Of a stretch of DNA of 64,000 nucleotides, positions 25,955 to 35,700 are shown piece by piece. Location of the stretch: positions 1-64,000 of the forward strand of contig NZ_CAMVPU010000003.1 of the NCBI RefSeq assembly GCF_947169445.1, given 5' to 3'. Positions within the stretch are counted from its first letter, which is position 1; every line of letters starts with the position of its first letter. The notes under the pieces are model-generated. The model had not been told where the DNA came from, searched no databases, and saw only the letters and a program-made list of their open reading frames with translations. The translations under genes were made by a program, and so were the position numbers. Source of the stretch: an uncultured Butyrivibrio sp. GTDB taxonomy: Bacteria > Bacillota > Clostridia > Lachnospirales > Lachnospiraceae.

Positions 25955-27619
25955 TTAGAACTGGCTTCTCATATTTCTGATGGTAATTGTATGGTCAAAG
26001 CCCGTATAATCTGTAAAATACAGCGTTGATGCCCCTGCATTTGTAAGTTCAGAATCCTCTTTTCCCTCCATAAATCTATGAGTTCCGAAAGCAGGACCAA
26101 CTGTCAGCGTATCTCTATAATTTGACAACTGTACATAGTCATCTTTAGCTATAATTGTCTCATTTCCCTTTAGATTCGTTGCCAGATGGCCATTTTCCAT
26201 AAAATCTGCCCCTGTGACAGACATCTCAATTCGCCAGGGAGCTCCATCTACTCCGCTGGTCTTAACACGCACATCAATTCCATCGCCAGCAGCGTTTTCT
26301 TTTACCCATACATCAATATCCATGTCAGGGCCCATCTTCTTGTCTCTGGAAGCATTATCCATCTGCCACCAGTCATTGGTCTGTGGGATCTTGTCCGGAC
26401 TCCAGGGCAGGTAATACCAGCCGTGCATGGTCTGATGAAGGTGAAGGCCATCCGCTGTTTCCTCCATGGTCTCTCCCTTAAAAGCACGATGTTCGCAAAA
26501 GCTTCCTGCCACCTTCATCTCCAGCTTGATGGTGCCATTGTGGAAATACAGGAAATTGGATTTCCCATTCATGACCGTGTAGGTATATCTGCCTGTCTTA
26601 TTTCTGGAAATACCTGAATTCTTGTAAAAGACATGGTAATCAGGATTTCCAAAGAGACCCTCATGCTCTATGTTTCTCCACTCCGGATACCACATAAAGT
26701 AGATCAGACAATCCGGGCCATGTAGATTTCTTCTTTGGCAGATGTCGATTATGGTGTTGCACATCTCATAAAACTCCGGAACTTGATGCCTTACTGCCAT
26801 AAGCATGTATTCCGTATAATAATCCGTCGGATACATGAGTCTGTCTTTGTCAAAGCGTGTAGAATTGGCAGTAAATACTGAATCATCAGGCTCCCAGTAA
26901 TGAAGCATCATCTTCAGGTTCCTGATAACATGCTCCTCGTAGGACTTATCTCCTGTGGCTTCAGCCAGAGTGATCATGGCATCATTGTTGACACGATTGT
27001 AATTGCCAGCGGATTTTTCAGCATATTCGCCATCCTCATTACAATCAATTCCCTCAGCCAGATACTTCTCTGCGCAGGTCTTCATAGCTTCATCGCCGTA
27101 GATCTTGTAACACTCCATAAGTGTGGAAGCAATTGCCCATCTATGATTCGGAGTATGAAAACCACCTGTTATTATTCCTTTAGCCGCTTTTCCTATGATT
27201 CCATCGATTATTATGAATATTTCTTCCTCTTTTTCTGTTCTGTTTTCACCCCTTATATCCCTCAGGAAAAAGAATGTAGGCATCAGCTTTTTGATACAAA
27301 AAGCCGTATCCGGAGCAGAACTGAAATTGCAGGTCACATAATCATACAATCCGCTCTCCAGCTGCATCTTCTTAGCAAAACCAAGGCCTGCCATAAGTCT
27401 CTTAAACAGCTCTTCATTCTTATAAAGACTGCTGTCGGGACAACAATATAAAGAAATCATGGATGCCGTGCGGTAAATAGTATATTTCGCATCCAAAATG
27501 TGATTTTTATCTAAAAACGCACCATAATTCGGGTTATCTTTATCCATAATCTGCTGGCACATTGACTCGTACACCAGCTCCTGAGTGTCCTTTAATATAA
27601 ACTCATAATGTTTTTCCAT
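25955..27619 (-). CDS. putative alpha/alpha-toroid polysaccharide lyase or hydrolase
   Basis: A 554-residue cytoplasmic protein without a signal peptide. Residues 1-300 are helical and read like an alpha/alpha toroid; the rest is strand-rich, like the beta-sandwich of heparinase or alginate lyase-type enzymes. Conserved-looking polar clusters are TPNHRW at about 156-161 (Asn158, His159, Arg160), EYAEKSAGNYNRVNND at about 198-213 (Tyr199, Tyr207), and HEG, FCEHRAFKG downstream. His/Tyr pairs act as acid-base catalysts in such lyases. Start 27619 has GAGGAG upstream. It lies between a kinase gene and iolC, next to a GH105 gene that would take unsaturated uronide products. Exact activity unknown. 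Confidence 0.6.
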   Translation of the reverse strand: MEKHYEFILKDTQELVYESMCQQIMDKDNPNYGAFLDKNHILDAKYTIYRTASMISLYCCPDSSLYKNEELFKRLMAGLGFAKKMQLESGLYDYVTCNFSSAPDTAFCIKKLMPTFFFLRDIRGENRTEKEEEIFIIIDGIIGKAAKGIITGGFHTPNHRWAIASTLMECYKIYGDEAMKTCAEKYLAEGIDCNEDGEYAEKSAGNYNRVNNDAMITLAEATGDKSYEEHVIRNLKMMLHYWEPDDSVFTANSTRFDKDRLMYPTDYYTEYMLMAVRHQVPEFYEMCNTIIDICQRRNLHGPDCLIYFMWYPEWRNIEHEGLFGNPDYHVFYKNSGISRNKTGRYTYTVMNGKSNFLYFHNGTIKLEMKVAGSFCEHRAFKGETMEETADGLHLHQTMHGWYYLPWSPDKIPQTNDWWQMDNASRDKKMGPDMDIDVWVKENAAGDGIDVRVKTSGVDGAPWRIEMSVTGADFMENGHLATNLKGNETIIAKDDYVQLSNYRDTLTVGPAFGTHRFMEGKEDSELTNAGASTLYFTDYTGFDHTITIRNMRSQF

Positions 27620-27691
27620 TTTTCTCCTCGATTCTCCTATCTGCAAGGCCTTTTCCACACCTTTAATCGCAGTTATATGCATGTAATAGTT

Positions 27692-28663
27692 TCACATCTT
27701 ATCTATCAACGCCGCACCGATAATTCCTACATCTCCGGCATCCTCTATTCCTCTAGCCACTGTTATTTCCGTATTTCTGCTGCTGTTTCTGGAATAAACA
27801 CTTTTTGATACGTTTTCTTTTACCTTATCCAGGAAAAGATCTGCCGCCCTTGTAATTCCTCCGCTTAAAACCAGCACCTGTGGCTGCAGGATATTGATCA
27901 GATTTGTCAGACCCTCGGACAGGTAATAAACATAGGTCTCAAGCACTTTCTGAGCCAAGGCATCCCTCTTTCTTACCGCATCAAAGAAAATCTCACCGGT
28001 AAGATCATCAAGAGTTTTAGCTCGTTCCCACAAAATAGAATCTCTTCCACCTGGTCCATTCATTGCTTCAAAGGCCTGCTCCATCAGCGCCGTGGCTGAC
28101 GCATAATCCTCGAAGCACCCCTTTCTTCCGCAGTTACAGTCGCAACCGTCAATGTTGATGGTCATGTGACCAAATTCCGCTGCCGCGTAGTTACAGCCCC
28201 TGACCACCTTGCCATTTATGATGATTCCGCCCCCAACTCCGGTTCCAAGGGTTACCATCATGAAATTCTCGGCATCATATCCGCCCGTTATATACTCTCC
28301 GATAGCTGCTGCATTAGCATCATTGTCGAAATAGGTCTTATCAGCCAGTTCTTTTCCCAGCGCTTCTTTTATCTCGTTCAAAAACGGAACATCTTCAAAT
28401 CCAAGGTTGTTGGCATACAGTACCTTCCCTGACTCCGGTTCAGCCGTACCAGGAACTCCGACGCCTATTGCCTCTATGTCAGCTGTGTCTATACTGCCGC
28501 CCTGCATCAGCTCTTTTACCAAAGTCGAGATGGCTTCTATCATCTCCGTTGGCGAACTGGCTTCTTCTGTCTTGATACTCTTCTTGGAAAAGATCCTAAA
28601 TTCGTCCTCAACAAGCCCTGCTGCTATGTTCGTGCCACCCACATCTATTCCGATTCTGTACAT
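27692..28663 (-). CDS. ROK-family sugar kinase
   Basis: A 323-residue kinase with no HTH domain, so an enzyme and not a repressor. It begins IGIDVGGTNIAAGLVE (phosphate-1 loop) and has LGTGVGGGIIINGKVV, then AAEFGHMTIN and the zinc motif CDCNCGRKGCFEDYASATAL, typical of glucokinase-type ROK proteins. It phosphorylates a hexose at C6, perhaps glucose, mannose or GlcNAc released by the neighbouring glycosidases. It lies 54 bp after the GH105 gene in the same direction. Confidence 0.88.
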   Translation of the reverse strand: MYRIGIDVGGTNIAAGLVEDEFRIFSKKSIKTEEASSPTEMIEAISTLVKELMQGGSIDTADIEAIGVGVPGTAEPESGKVLYANNLGFEDVPFLNEIKEALGKELADKTYFDNDANAAAIGEYITGGYDAENFMMVTLGTGVGGGIIINGKVVRGCNYAAAEFGHMTINIDGCDCNCGRKGCFEDYASATALMEQAFEAMNGPGGRDSILWERAKTLDDLTGEIFFDAVRKRDALAQKVLETYVYYLSEGLTNLINILQPQVLVLSGGITRAADLFLDKVKENVSKSVYSRNSSRNTEITVARGIEDAGDVGIIGAALIDKM

Positions 28664-28716
28664 AATTTCTCCAAATGTCTTTTTCTATCCTGTGTCTATT
28701 GCACTAATTCACCTTT

Positions 28717-29808
28717 TCAGGCCTTCAAAACTTCCAGTAAAAATAGCATTGCCAAAGCCTGTCCATAGGGCATAGGCCTTATTTCTATTTGCTTATAAAA
28801 GTCCTTGGTCTTTCTGCCCATAGGAGTTCCGTAGGAAACCTGATTAACTGTTCCATCAAGATCTATGAGCTTAAGAATCGGTTCAAGAGCCTTTAATCCC
28901 ACCTCTTTGTACTGTTCATCTATAAAGCCAAGGCGTACCGCTTTAAGGATTCCATAGGCAAATCCACAGGTAGCACTGGCCTCAAGATATGAAGTTTCAT
29001 CATCCACCAGTGTATGCCACATGCCGCCTTCATCCTGGAACTTCTGAAGTGCTTTGACCTGTGCCAGCAGCGCTTCTATCAGGAACCTTCTATCCGCACC
29101 ATCTACCTTTGCAATCTCCAGATACTCCGGAACAGCAATTGTAAACCAGCAGTTCCCCCTGCCCCAAAGAGCCTTGGCAAAATTGTGACATCCATCGAAG
29201 GTCCATCCATGATACAAAAGACCAGTCTTATGATCTACCAAATATTTGATGTGTAACAGGAACTGATATCTCGACTCCTGTCTATATTCATCGTTATCCT
29301 CGATTTCTCCCATAAGTGCCAGGAACATAACTGTCATGAAAAGAGTATCATCCCACAGTTCCTCTTTGTTCTCGCTGTCAGAGGTCCTGTGCTGAATGCC
29401 GCCCTCCTGAGTTCTGGCAAAATCCTTCATTATTGCCTGCGCCCATTCATGGCAGGTCTTTTTATAGGTCTCATTTCCACTTTCCTTTAAAAGAAAGCCT
29501 AAAGTCAAAAGAGGTGCACATGTATTAACATTCTTGGCCGGAAGTCCCAAAGAAATTTCTTTATCATAAAAGCTCTTAAGGAAATCCGTATAATCATTCC
29601 TGTCAAGCTCCTTGGCCAGTTGGTACAAGCCATACAGGCCTACCCCCTGAGTCCACTCCCAGTGCTGATATCTTGAAATATCATCACCTGCCAGGTTCTT
29701 GGTTTTCATGTTTTCCAGGAATTTTTCGTCATCCTCGTACAAAAACTTCTGAAAACTGGAGGCAAGGACCTCCAAAACCGGCATTATTTCTTTTCTTTCC
29801 ACTTTCAT
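28717..29808 (-). CDS. GH105 unsaturated uronyl hydrolase
   Basis: A 363-residue alpha/alpha-barrel enzyme of the YteR/YesR class that removes the 4,5-unsaturated uronic acid left by a polysaccharide lyase. HWEWTQGVGLYGLYQLAK near residue 49 and the catalytic Asp pair in WDDTLFMTVMFLAL (152-154) are the family hallmarks; HGWTFDGCHNFAKALWGRGNCWF follows. There is no signal peptide, so it works in the cytoplasm on imported oligosaccharide. Start 29808 has AGAGG. Only 35 bp separate it from the divergent araC-type gene, and it heads the row of genes leading to the inositol pathway. Confidence 0.9.
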   Translation of the reverse strand: MKVERKEIMPVLEVLASSFQKFLYEDDEKFLENMKTKNLAGDDISRYQHWEWTQGVGLYGLYQLAKELDRNDYTDFLKSFYDKEISLGLPAKNVNTCAPLLTLGFLLKESGNETYKKTCHEWAQAIMKDFARTQEGGIQHRTSDSENKEELWDDTLFMTVMFLALMGEIEDNDEYRQESRYQFLLHIKYLVDHKTGLLYHGWTFDGCHNFAKALWGRGNCWFTIAVPEYLEIAKVDGADRRFLIEALLAQVKALQKFQDEGGMWHTLVDDETSYLEASATCGFAYGILKAVRLGFIDEQYKEVGLKALEPILKLIDLDGTVNQVSYGTPMGRKTKDFYKQIEIRPMPYGQALAMLFLLEVLKA

Positions 29809-29837
29809 TTGCTACCTCTTTTCATTTCATTTATACT
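29809..29837 (+). promoter_or_regulatory. promoter of the AraC gene, predicted leaderless start
   Basis: A -35 TTGCTA (29809-29814) and a -10 TATACT (29832-29837) are 17 bp apart. The predicted +1 falls on or next to the ATG at 29844, and no Shine-Dalgarno precedes that ATG. The AraC mRNA may therefore lack a leader. The region is also the 5' end of the divergent GH105 gene. Confidence 0.5.
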
Positions 29838-29843
29838 AAATTT

Positions 29844-30746
29844 ATGCTTATAAACGACAATATTTATTATGAAGACAACCATTATATAATCATCAACAAC
29901 ATTCCAAACAATATCTATTACTACATCGACTACGATAAGCGAGATGCTTCAGTCAACATGGAATTCCAGCATCTACACCCCTACTATGAAATGTTGTTTT
30001 TGCTATCGCCAAGTGCAACTCATCTGATTGAAGGTGTTCCCTATAACATCAGAATGGGTGATTTTGTGCTGCTGGCGCCTTCTGTCATGCACAAATCTGT
30101 TTATTACAAGGGTGAGCCCAGTAAACGCGTTATTATCGACTTCATGTATCCTCTGGATAAGCCTGAAACCGCCGACGCCTACAAGGAAATACTTACGCCT
30201 TTTAATAAGGATCTTCCGATATATCGTTTCGATTTCCAGGATCAGCAGAAGCTCATCGACATCCTGAACACTCTGTATCTTTTTTCAAAAGAGCATAAAT
30301 ACTACGGAAATCCTGCAGATGAATTCTATATTCATAACAAATTCCAGGAATTTCTCTACACTTTTTACGAGCTTCAGGACAGAAACCGCTACACCAATGA
30401 CCAGAACTACAACTCGATTCAGCAAAAGATGTACGAGGTCTCATCCTATATCCATACTCACTATGATGAGGATATTTCCCTGGATTCCCTATCAGAGCAG
30501 TTTTTCATCAGCTCCAGCTATTTATCAAGGGAATTCAAGCAGGTTACAGGCTTTAACCTGTCCAACTACATTCAGCTGACTCGTATCAAAAACGCCCAGT
30601 ATCAGCTTGTTTCCAGTAATAAAAAGATATCTGTCATTGCTGAGGAATGTGGTTTTTCATCTTTCTCACAGTTCAACAGGATCTTTAACAAAATCTCCGG
30701 AACGTCGCCGCGAGAATACCGCCAGTCCGCAGTCATTGGCAAGTAG
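29844..30746 (+). CDS. AraC-family transcriptional regulator
   Basis: A 300-residue one-component regulator. An N-terminal cupin-like sensing domain (FQHLHPYYEMLFLLSPSATHLIEG, IRMGDFVLLAPSVMHKS) is followed by a C-terminal pair of HTH motifs (ISLDSLSEQFFISSSYLSREFK and ISVIAEECGFSSFSQFNRIFNKISGTSPREYR). It is divergent from GH105 and the inositol operon and surrounded by the glycan genes, so it is the best local candidate to bind the A-tract direct repeats. A longer frame to 29673 lies wholly inside GH105 and is rejected. Confidence 0.85.
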   Translation: MLINDNIYYEDNHYIIINNIPNNIYYYIDYDKRDASVNMEFQHLHPYYEMLFLLSPSATHLIEGVPYNIRMGDFVLLAPSVMHKSVYYKGEPSKRVIIDFMYPLDKPETADAYKEILTPFNKDLPIYRFDFQDQQKLIDILNTLYLFSKEHKYYGNPADEFYIHNKFQEFLYTFYELQDRNRYTNDQNYNSIQQKMYEVSSYIHTHYDEDISLDSLSEQFFISSSYLSREFKQVTGFNLSNYIQLTRIKNAQYQLVSSNKKISVIAEECGFSSFSQFNRIFNKISGTSPREYRQSAVIGK

Positions 30747-30788
30747 TGCTATTCTGGATAATTCACGCTTGTATTTACTACGTGCGAC

Positions 30789-32573
30789 TTATCTACTGAT
30801 AATTACAGGATTAGTAATGGCCAGGTTCGTACAGTCATCCTGCGCCACAAAATACATATAATCATCATCGGGAATGGCTTCCTCTATGTTCATACTATAG
30901 TCATAGAAGCCATTCTTTTTGATTGCTTCCAAAGGAATTTCCCTTCGAACACCGTTTTCAGTGCATATCTGAAGCGTTTTAAGCTCTCTGTTTGCAAGGA
31001 GCTTTATCTCAATATTCAAAGTATTGGTCTTACGAATTAAATCCTGCTCTCCCTTGTCAGCAGCTTTCTTACCAGCTTTCTTTTTGTCGGAAAAGTTTAC
31101 ATTTAAGTCAACTTTTTGTCCCGGCATCCTGCCGTTGACCTTAACAACCAGAATTGGACCATTAGTTAAAAAGCTTCTTCCTTTACGGAGCCTTCCCATT
31201 ATATATTCAGGATTATGAGTAGCTTCTCTTGGCTCTGTCACATCAAAATTCACATAGGTTCTGACACATCCGCTTGTAAGGCAGGTCTCTGCCCACTTTT
31301 CCAGAGTCGGCATCAGTTTATCGCCAATGTCAAGCATAACATGTGTCTCATCCGGATATTTCTCTTTCAATTCCTTTTCATGAGCTTTTATCGCATCCAG
31401 CGTATCCATCATCTCGTCAAAAAGAACGTGATAGTCATCAGCACAGATATTGTGAGTATCGCTTCCGGTGGTTGCCGGCAAAAAGAGCCCTTTTCTCATA
31501 CACTTGAGCCACAGTTCTCTGGCTGCGTCATTTGTACTTCCCGTCATCATGGGATTAGAACCATTCCAAATTTCCATAGTCTCAAATATATCCAGCATGT
31601 CCTCAAAATCTGGATTCCAGGAAATAGCCTTCTGCAGATCCCTTGGATGATTGATCTGCGCAAGTCCTCCATTTTCTTTTATCTCATCAGTTATTCTGAC
31701 AAATTCCTCCCTTAGATACTTATCTGTGCGATCTTCCGGTTGAGGAATAGCATAGATCACGTCTGTCGGCACACCCATTGCCATAACATGACCATTGGAA
31801 GTAGATATTTCCTTGGAAATAATCGGGATGAAATTATCTTTTTTCATAGCCTTCCAGGCAGGATGGCTCAAAATATTGTGATGATCTGAAAGCGCGCCAT
31901 ACATCAGTCCCATAGCCATCATGGAATTCGCTACCTGCTGCGGCGTTTCAACCACATCATCATCCCCTCCAAAAACAGGACTTGAATAAACGCAGTGATG
32001 ATGCAGCTCTCCGGATATCCACCCTTCAGCTTCCATATTGATGAATCTGTTTATTTCATAGGACTTTCTGGTAAGCTGTCCCTCTTTTATTTCAATAGCG
32101 TCTGTTATTATCTCACACTCGCTGCCCTTTGAAATCTCAACCACATATCTTCCCACAGTCAGTTTTCTTGAAAGACACCCGTCAAATCCTGTAATATCGC
32201 GGATCATGGTTATCTTCCCGTTTACCCTATCAAAGGTCGCTGCCTCTTCATGCTCCATAAGCTTAAAGAGCTTTACCTGTGCAGGTGTCCCCACTCCACA
32301 GAAATGTGTTTCCACAAATAAATTACCAAGCTTAACTTCCGGTCCTATAATTCCGTTTTGATGGAATCGGTTTCTGTCATTTTTGGCCGCATAATCCACT
32401 TCGTTGGTTCTCTTTGCAGTCTTTTCAACCAACTCATCATTTATATATCTGACATATTTATAGAGTCTGTCTGCATTCATCTCATCTACCACTGCGTCAG
32501 ATACACCATTATCCTTATTAATCCCTTGCAAAAGACCTACTGCTATGCTCAAAAACTTTGTTTCTTTACTCAT
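30789..32573 (-). CDS. CehA/McbA-family PHP metallohydrolase
   Basis: A 594-residue protein. The central PHP-type metal domain shows GELHHHCVYSS, ALSDHHN, GHVMAMGV, LAQINHPRDL and ATTGSDTHN, the His/Asp ligands of a two- or three-metal phosphoesterase-like site; N- and C-terminal parts are strand-rich. CehA/McbA members hydrolyse esters and phosphoesters of varied substrates. ATG 32573 is chosen (GGAGG nine bases upstream) over an in-frame TTG at 32579. In this island it could remove phosphate or another ester from the imported head group. That role is an inference. Confidence 0.75.
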   Translation of the reverse strand: MSKETKFLSIAVGLLQGINKDNGVSDAVVDEMNADRLYKYVRYINDELVEKTAKRTNEVDYAAKNDRNRFHQNGIIGPEVKLGNLFVETHFCGVGTPAQVKLFKLMEHEEAATFDRVNGKITMIRDITGFDGCLSRKLTVGRYVVEISKGSECEIITDAIEIKEGQLTRKSYEINRFINMEAEGWISGELHHHCVYSSPVFGGDDDVVETPQQVANSMMAMGLMYGALSDHHNILSHPAWKAMKKDNFIPIISKEISTSNGHVMAMGVPTDVIYAIPQPEDRTDKYLREEFVRITDEIKENGGLAQINHPRDLQKAISWNPDFEDMLDIFETMEIWNGSNPMMTGSTNDAARELWLKCMRKGLFLPATTGSDTHNICADDYHVLFDEMMDTLDAIKAHEKELKEKYPDETHVMLDIGDKLMPTLEKWAETCLTSGCVRTYVNFDVTEPREATHNPEYIMGRLRKGRSFLTNGPILVVKVNGRMPGQKVDLNVNFSDKKKAGKKAADKGEQDLIRKTNTLNIEIKLLANRELKTLQICTENGVRREIPLEAIKKNGFYDYSMNIEEAIPDDDYMYFVAQDDCTNLAITNPVIISR

Positions 32574-32593
32574 ATTCAACTACCTCCACGCAA

Positions 32594-32645
32594 AAATAGA
32601 ATGCATGATAATAGAAACTATCCTATACCATACATTCTATTTTTT
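32594..32645 (-). terminator. terminator-like hairpin after the mannosidase gene
   Basis: A 12-bp stem AAAAATAGAATG (32592-32603) / CATTCTATTTTT (about 32633-32644) encloses about 30 nt, with T-runs at either end. It lies downstream of the mannosidase gene. The 3' arm overlaps the proposed -10 of the PHP gene, so folding and promoter use may compete. Confidence 0.5.
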
Positions 32646-32705
32646 TAGTCGTGCATTATCTACGCGCTTTTTATGTCAAATCTATAAAAAGATTGCATTT
32701 TTTGC
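32634..32705 (-). promoter_or_regulatory. PHP gene promoter with A-tract activator sites
   Basis: The distal site GCAAAAAATGCAAT (32692-32705) matches the oppA distal site in 13 of 14 positions. A weaker proximal site, ACATAAAAAGCGCG (32663-32676), lies 29 bp away and directly abuts a -35 TAGATA (32657-32662), with a -10 TAGAAT (32634-32639) after 17 bp. Confidence 0.5.
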
Positions 32706-32710
32706 ACACG

Positions 32711-35700
32711 TTATAATTCAACTCTTATAGTCTTGATCTCATATGGATTCAACAGGAAAGACACTTCTCTATCCATGGGAGAAATTTTTAGTTCTGAGTT
32801 TAATTCCTGTTCAAGAAGATTGCATTCTGTAACAGCTTTAAGCGCACCTTTATAAGGCGCCAACAATCTTGCCTTTACCTCTCTCTGTCTGCCGTGACCC
32901 TCATATAGTCTGATTATAACTGACTTTTTATCCTGTGACAGCTTAACAGCGCCAATATAAACGCCCTCGTTTCCATCAAGATCGATTACTGTCCTAAGAA
33001 GCTGATGTGCATCTATATTGCAGCAGCCAAGATATCCAAGTGACTCTGTATTTAGTTTCTGCGCTTCTTCTATTACCTTCCCTTTTCTATAATCCCCCAT
33101 GTGAGGGAAAAGAGAATAGGTAAACTCATGCATTCCCTGATCAGCATTAGGATTTGGAAAAATGCCGGATTTTATCAGCGTAAGGCGCATAAGCTTTTCT
33201 TTGGCATCGTAGCCGTATTTACAATCGTTTAAAATCGCAACTCCATAGCCATCTTCAGCTTCTTCGGAAATGTCCATCCATCTGTGGGCACAACACTCGA
33301 ATTTCGCCTTGTCCCAGCTATTTTCCCTTGTCAACCTCCGCTTTATTGAACCATACTGTATTTCACAGGTAATATCCTTAGAATCGATATTTACAGGAAA
33401 TGCTGCCTTAAGCAGAATCTGATGCTCATGCCAATCCGCTTTAGTCACAAAATCTATACGCCTTGAATCGTTATTTATGATAACATCCTGGTAGATTTTC
33501 GAATTTCTAAAGCTTCTGGCAATATGAACCGTTACAGCATCGGCTATATCCAAACCTTCCCTATTATTTTCCTCAATTTCCATGTACTCCAAATTAGTAA
33601 TATCATAGGAAACATCTTCGAAATCTGCATCAATATTCCAGGCATCATATTCCTTGGGTTCATCCTTAAAGGCAATCAGGCGATTTAGCGGGTGTTTATC
33701 AGTATCTGCGACTTCTCTACGCGCTTCCTTGTCATAAAGACTTATAATCTCTGCATTTTTATCAAAAGAAATCTTATAAGCATAAGTCTCTACAATCGTC
33801 AGTCCATTCGTTTCAACAACAGATATTGACTCATCAACATAACTATCTTCATCCCTTTTTTCATCGGCAGAAGAATGGTCAAACCCTAAAACAGCGTTCC
33901 CTTTTTGGTCACCTTTAGATTTCTTTATACAAAAATCTTCCTTGAATCCGTCAAGAAAATCGGCTTTTATTACCGCTCTAGTGCCAGTATCCATAAGCTT
34001 TTTAATAATATCAAATGCTTTTTTATATTCAGCATCCGAATCCTGGTACACTGCCTCAATTGAAGATCCGGGCAAGATATCATGGAACTGATGAAGCATC
34101 AGTGTTTTCCAAACTCTGTCAAGTTCCTCTGCAGGATACTCTTCCCCCATATAAACCTTGGCAAACACGCCAAGAAGCTCCGCCTCGCCAAGCAAAACCT
34201 CCAGCTTTCTGTTATTGCGCTTATTTTTGCCTATGGAAGTATAGGTTCCTCTGTGAAATTCAAGATATAACTCATCATCCCATACGGGAACCGTAGGATT
34301 ATCCTTTATCTTATCAAGTACACCTTCCATAAAGGCAGACACTGTCTTTTGCTCTGTTCTAGGGCACCCGGGGATTCCCATTTTTAGCCTTCTATCCATT
34401 TCCAGCATTTCCCAGGTAGGCCCGCCGCCCCCATCACCGAAGCCGTAGCAGGTCAGAACTTCCCTGGTAATCTCTTTTTCCCTGAAAGCTCTCCAAGTGC
34501 CCATAATCTGGGTGGCATCCTGCCTTCCATTATATGTATATTCCAGCGTCCCGCCCTTTTTCATCGCCTGATCAGCCTTCGGCAGATTACAGGTAGTAAT
34601 AAGATAGGTCGGAATCTCACTCCCATCTATTCCTCTCCACATGAAAAGATCGTGTGGCATCCTGTTTGTATCATTCCACCCTAGCTTGGTGGTTATAAAC
34701 GCCTTAACTCCGCTCTTTTTAAGAATCTGCGGCATGGCTGCACTATAGCCAAAAACATCCGGAAGCCAAAGAATATGACTATCTACCCCAAACACATCCC
34801 TGAAATATTCTTTTCCGTAGAGGATCTGCCTGACAAGGGATTCGCCACTTGTAAGATTGCAGTCAGCCTCAAGCCACATAGCTCCCTCCGGCTCAAATCT
34901 TCCTTCTCTGACCTTCTCCATTACCTCTTCAAAAAGCTCCGGCTCGTCTTCCCTGACAAATTCAAACATTTGAGGTGTACTGAACATAAAAAGGTATTCC
35001 GGATATCTTTTCATTAGCTCCATAACTGTGGAAAAACTCCGGATTACCTTTTCTCTGGTCTGCCGAACCTGCCATTTCCAGGCAACATCAATATGCGTGT
35101 GCCCTACGCTTGCTACAGTCACACCATTTTCAGCACCATATAGATGCCCCTTAAGGAAATCTCTTGCCTTCTCCATGGATTCCGCAGTAAAAAGCCCCAA
35201 ACTATCATGCTCCAATAGTTCACAGGCCTTACTAAGCGCTTCCAGAATAATCTTCGCATCTTCTTCATCCACAGCTTCTACTGTTTCAAGAGCCTTTCTA
35301 TCACTTAACAGATCAATCGCATTCTTTCTGGAATCCAGTCCCAGCATAGCTTTTGCGCCGTCAAGCGGCACCATCATATCAAAATACAGATCCTTGGCAG
35401 TCTCATCCAGCGCAGCAACCTTCATATTCAGAAGATTTCCATCCTTGGCCAGATTAGAATAAGCGTAGATAGCTATATCTACGTCCCTGCATGAAGCATT
35501 GTCCCAATCTTCTCTGGTATATATGCTTATGCAGTTGTGATTCATATCCATTCCGCAACGTCTTTTGCCATTTATATACACAAGCATCTGCGGATTATCA
35601 GTATTCCAGATATCTTCTGCACCTGTGCTTAGGAAAAAGAAAACCTCTTTTCCCTTAAATCTCTCAGGTACAGCAAGCGAAACCCTGAATAGTTCATGCC

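Noticed and set aside
27692..28663. ROK protein as a transcriptional repressor
   Set aside because: It lacks the N-terminal HTH domain; the kinase and zinc motifs indicate a sugar kinase.
29673..29843. Longer N terminus for the AraC protein
   Set aside because: It lies wholly inside the opposite-strand GH105 gene, has low-quality composition and no ribosome site.
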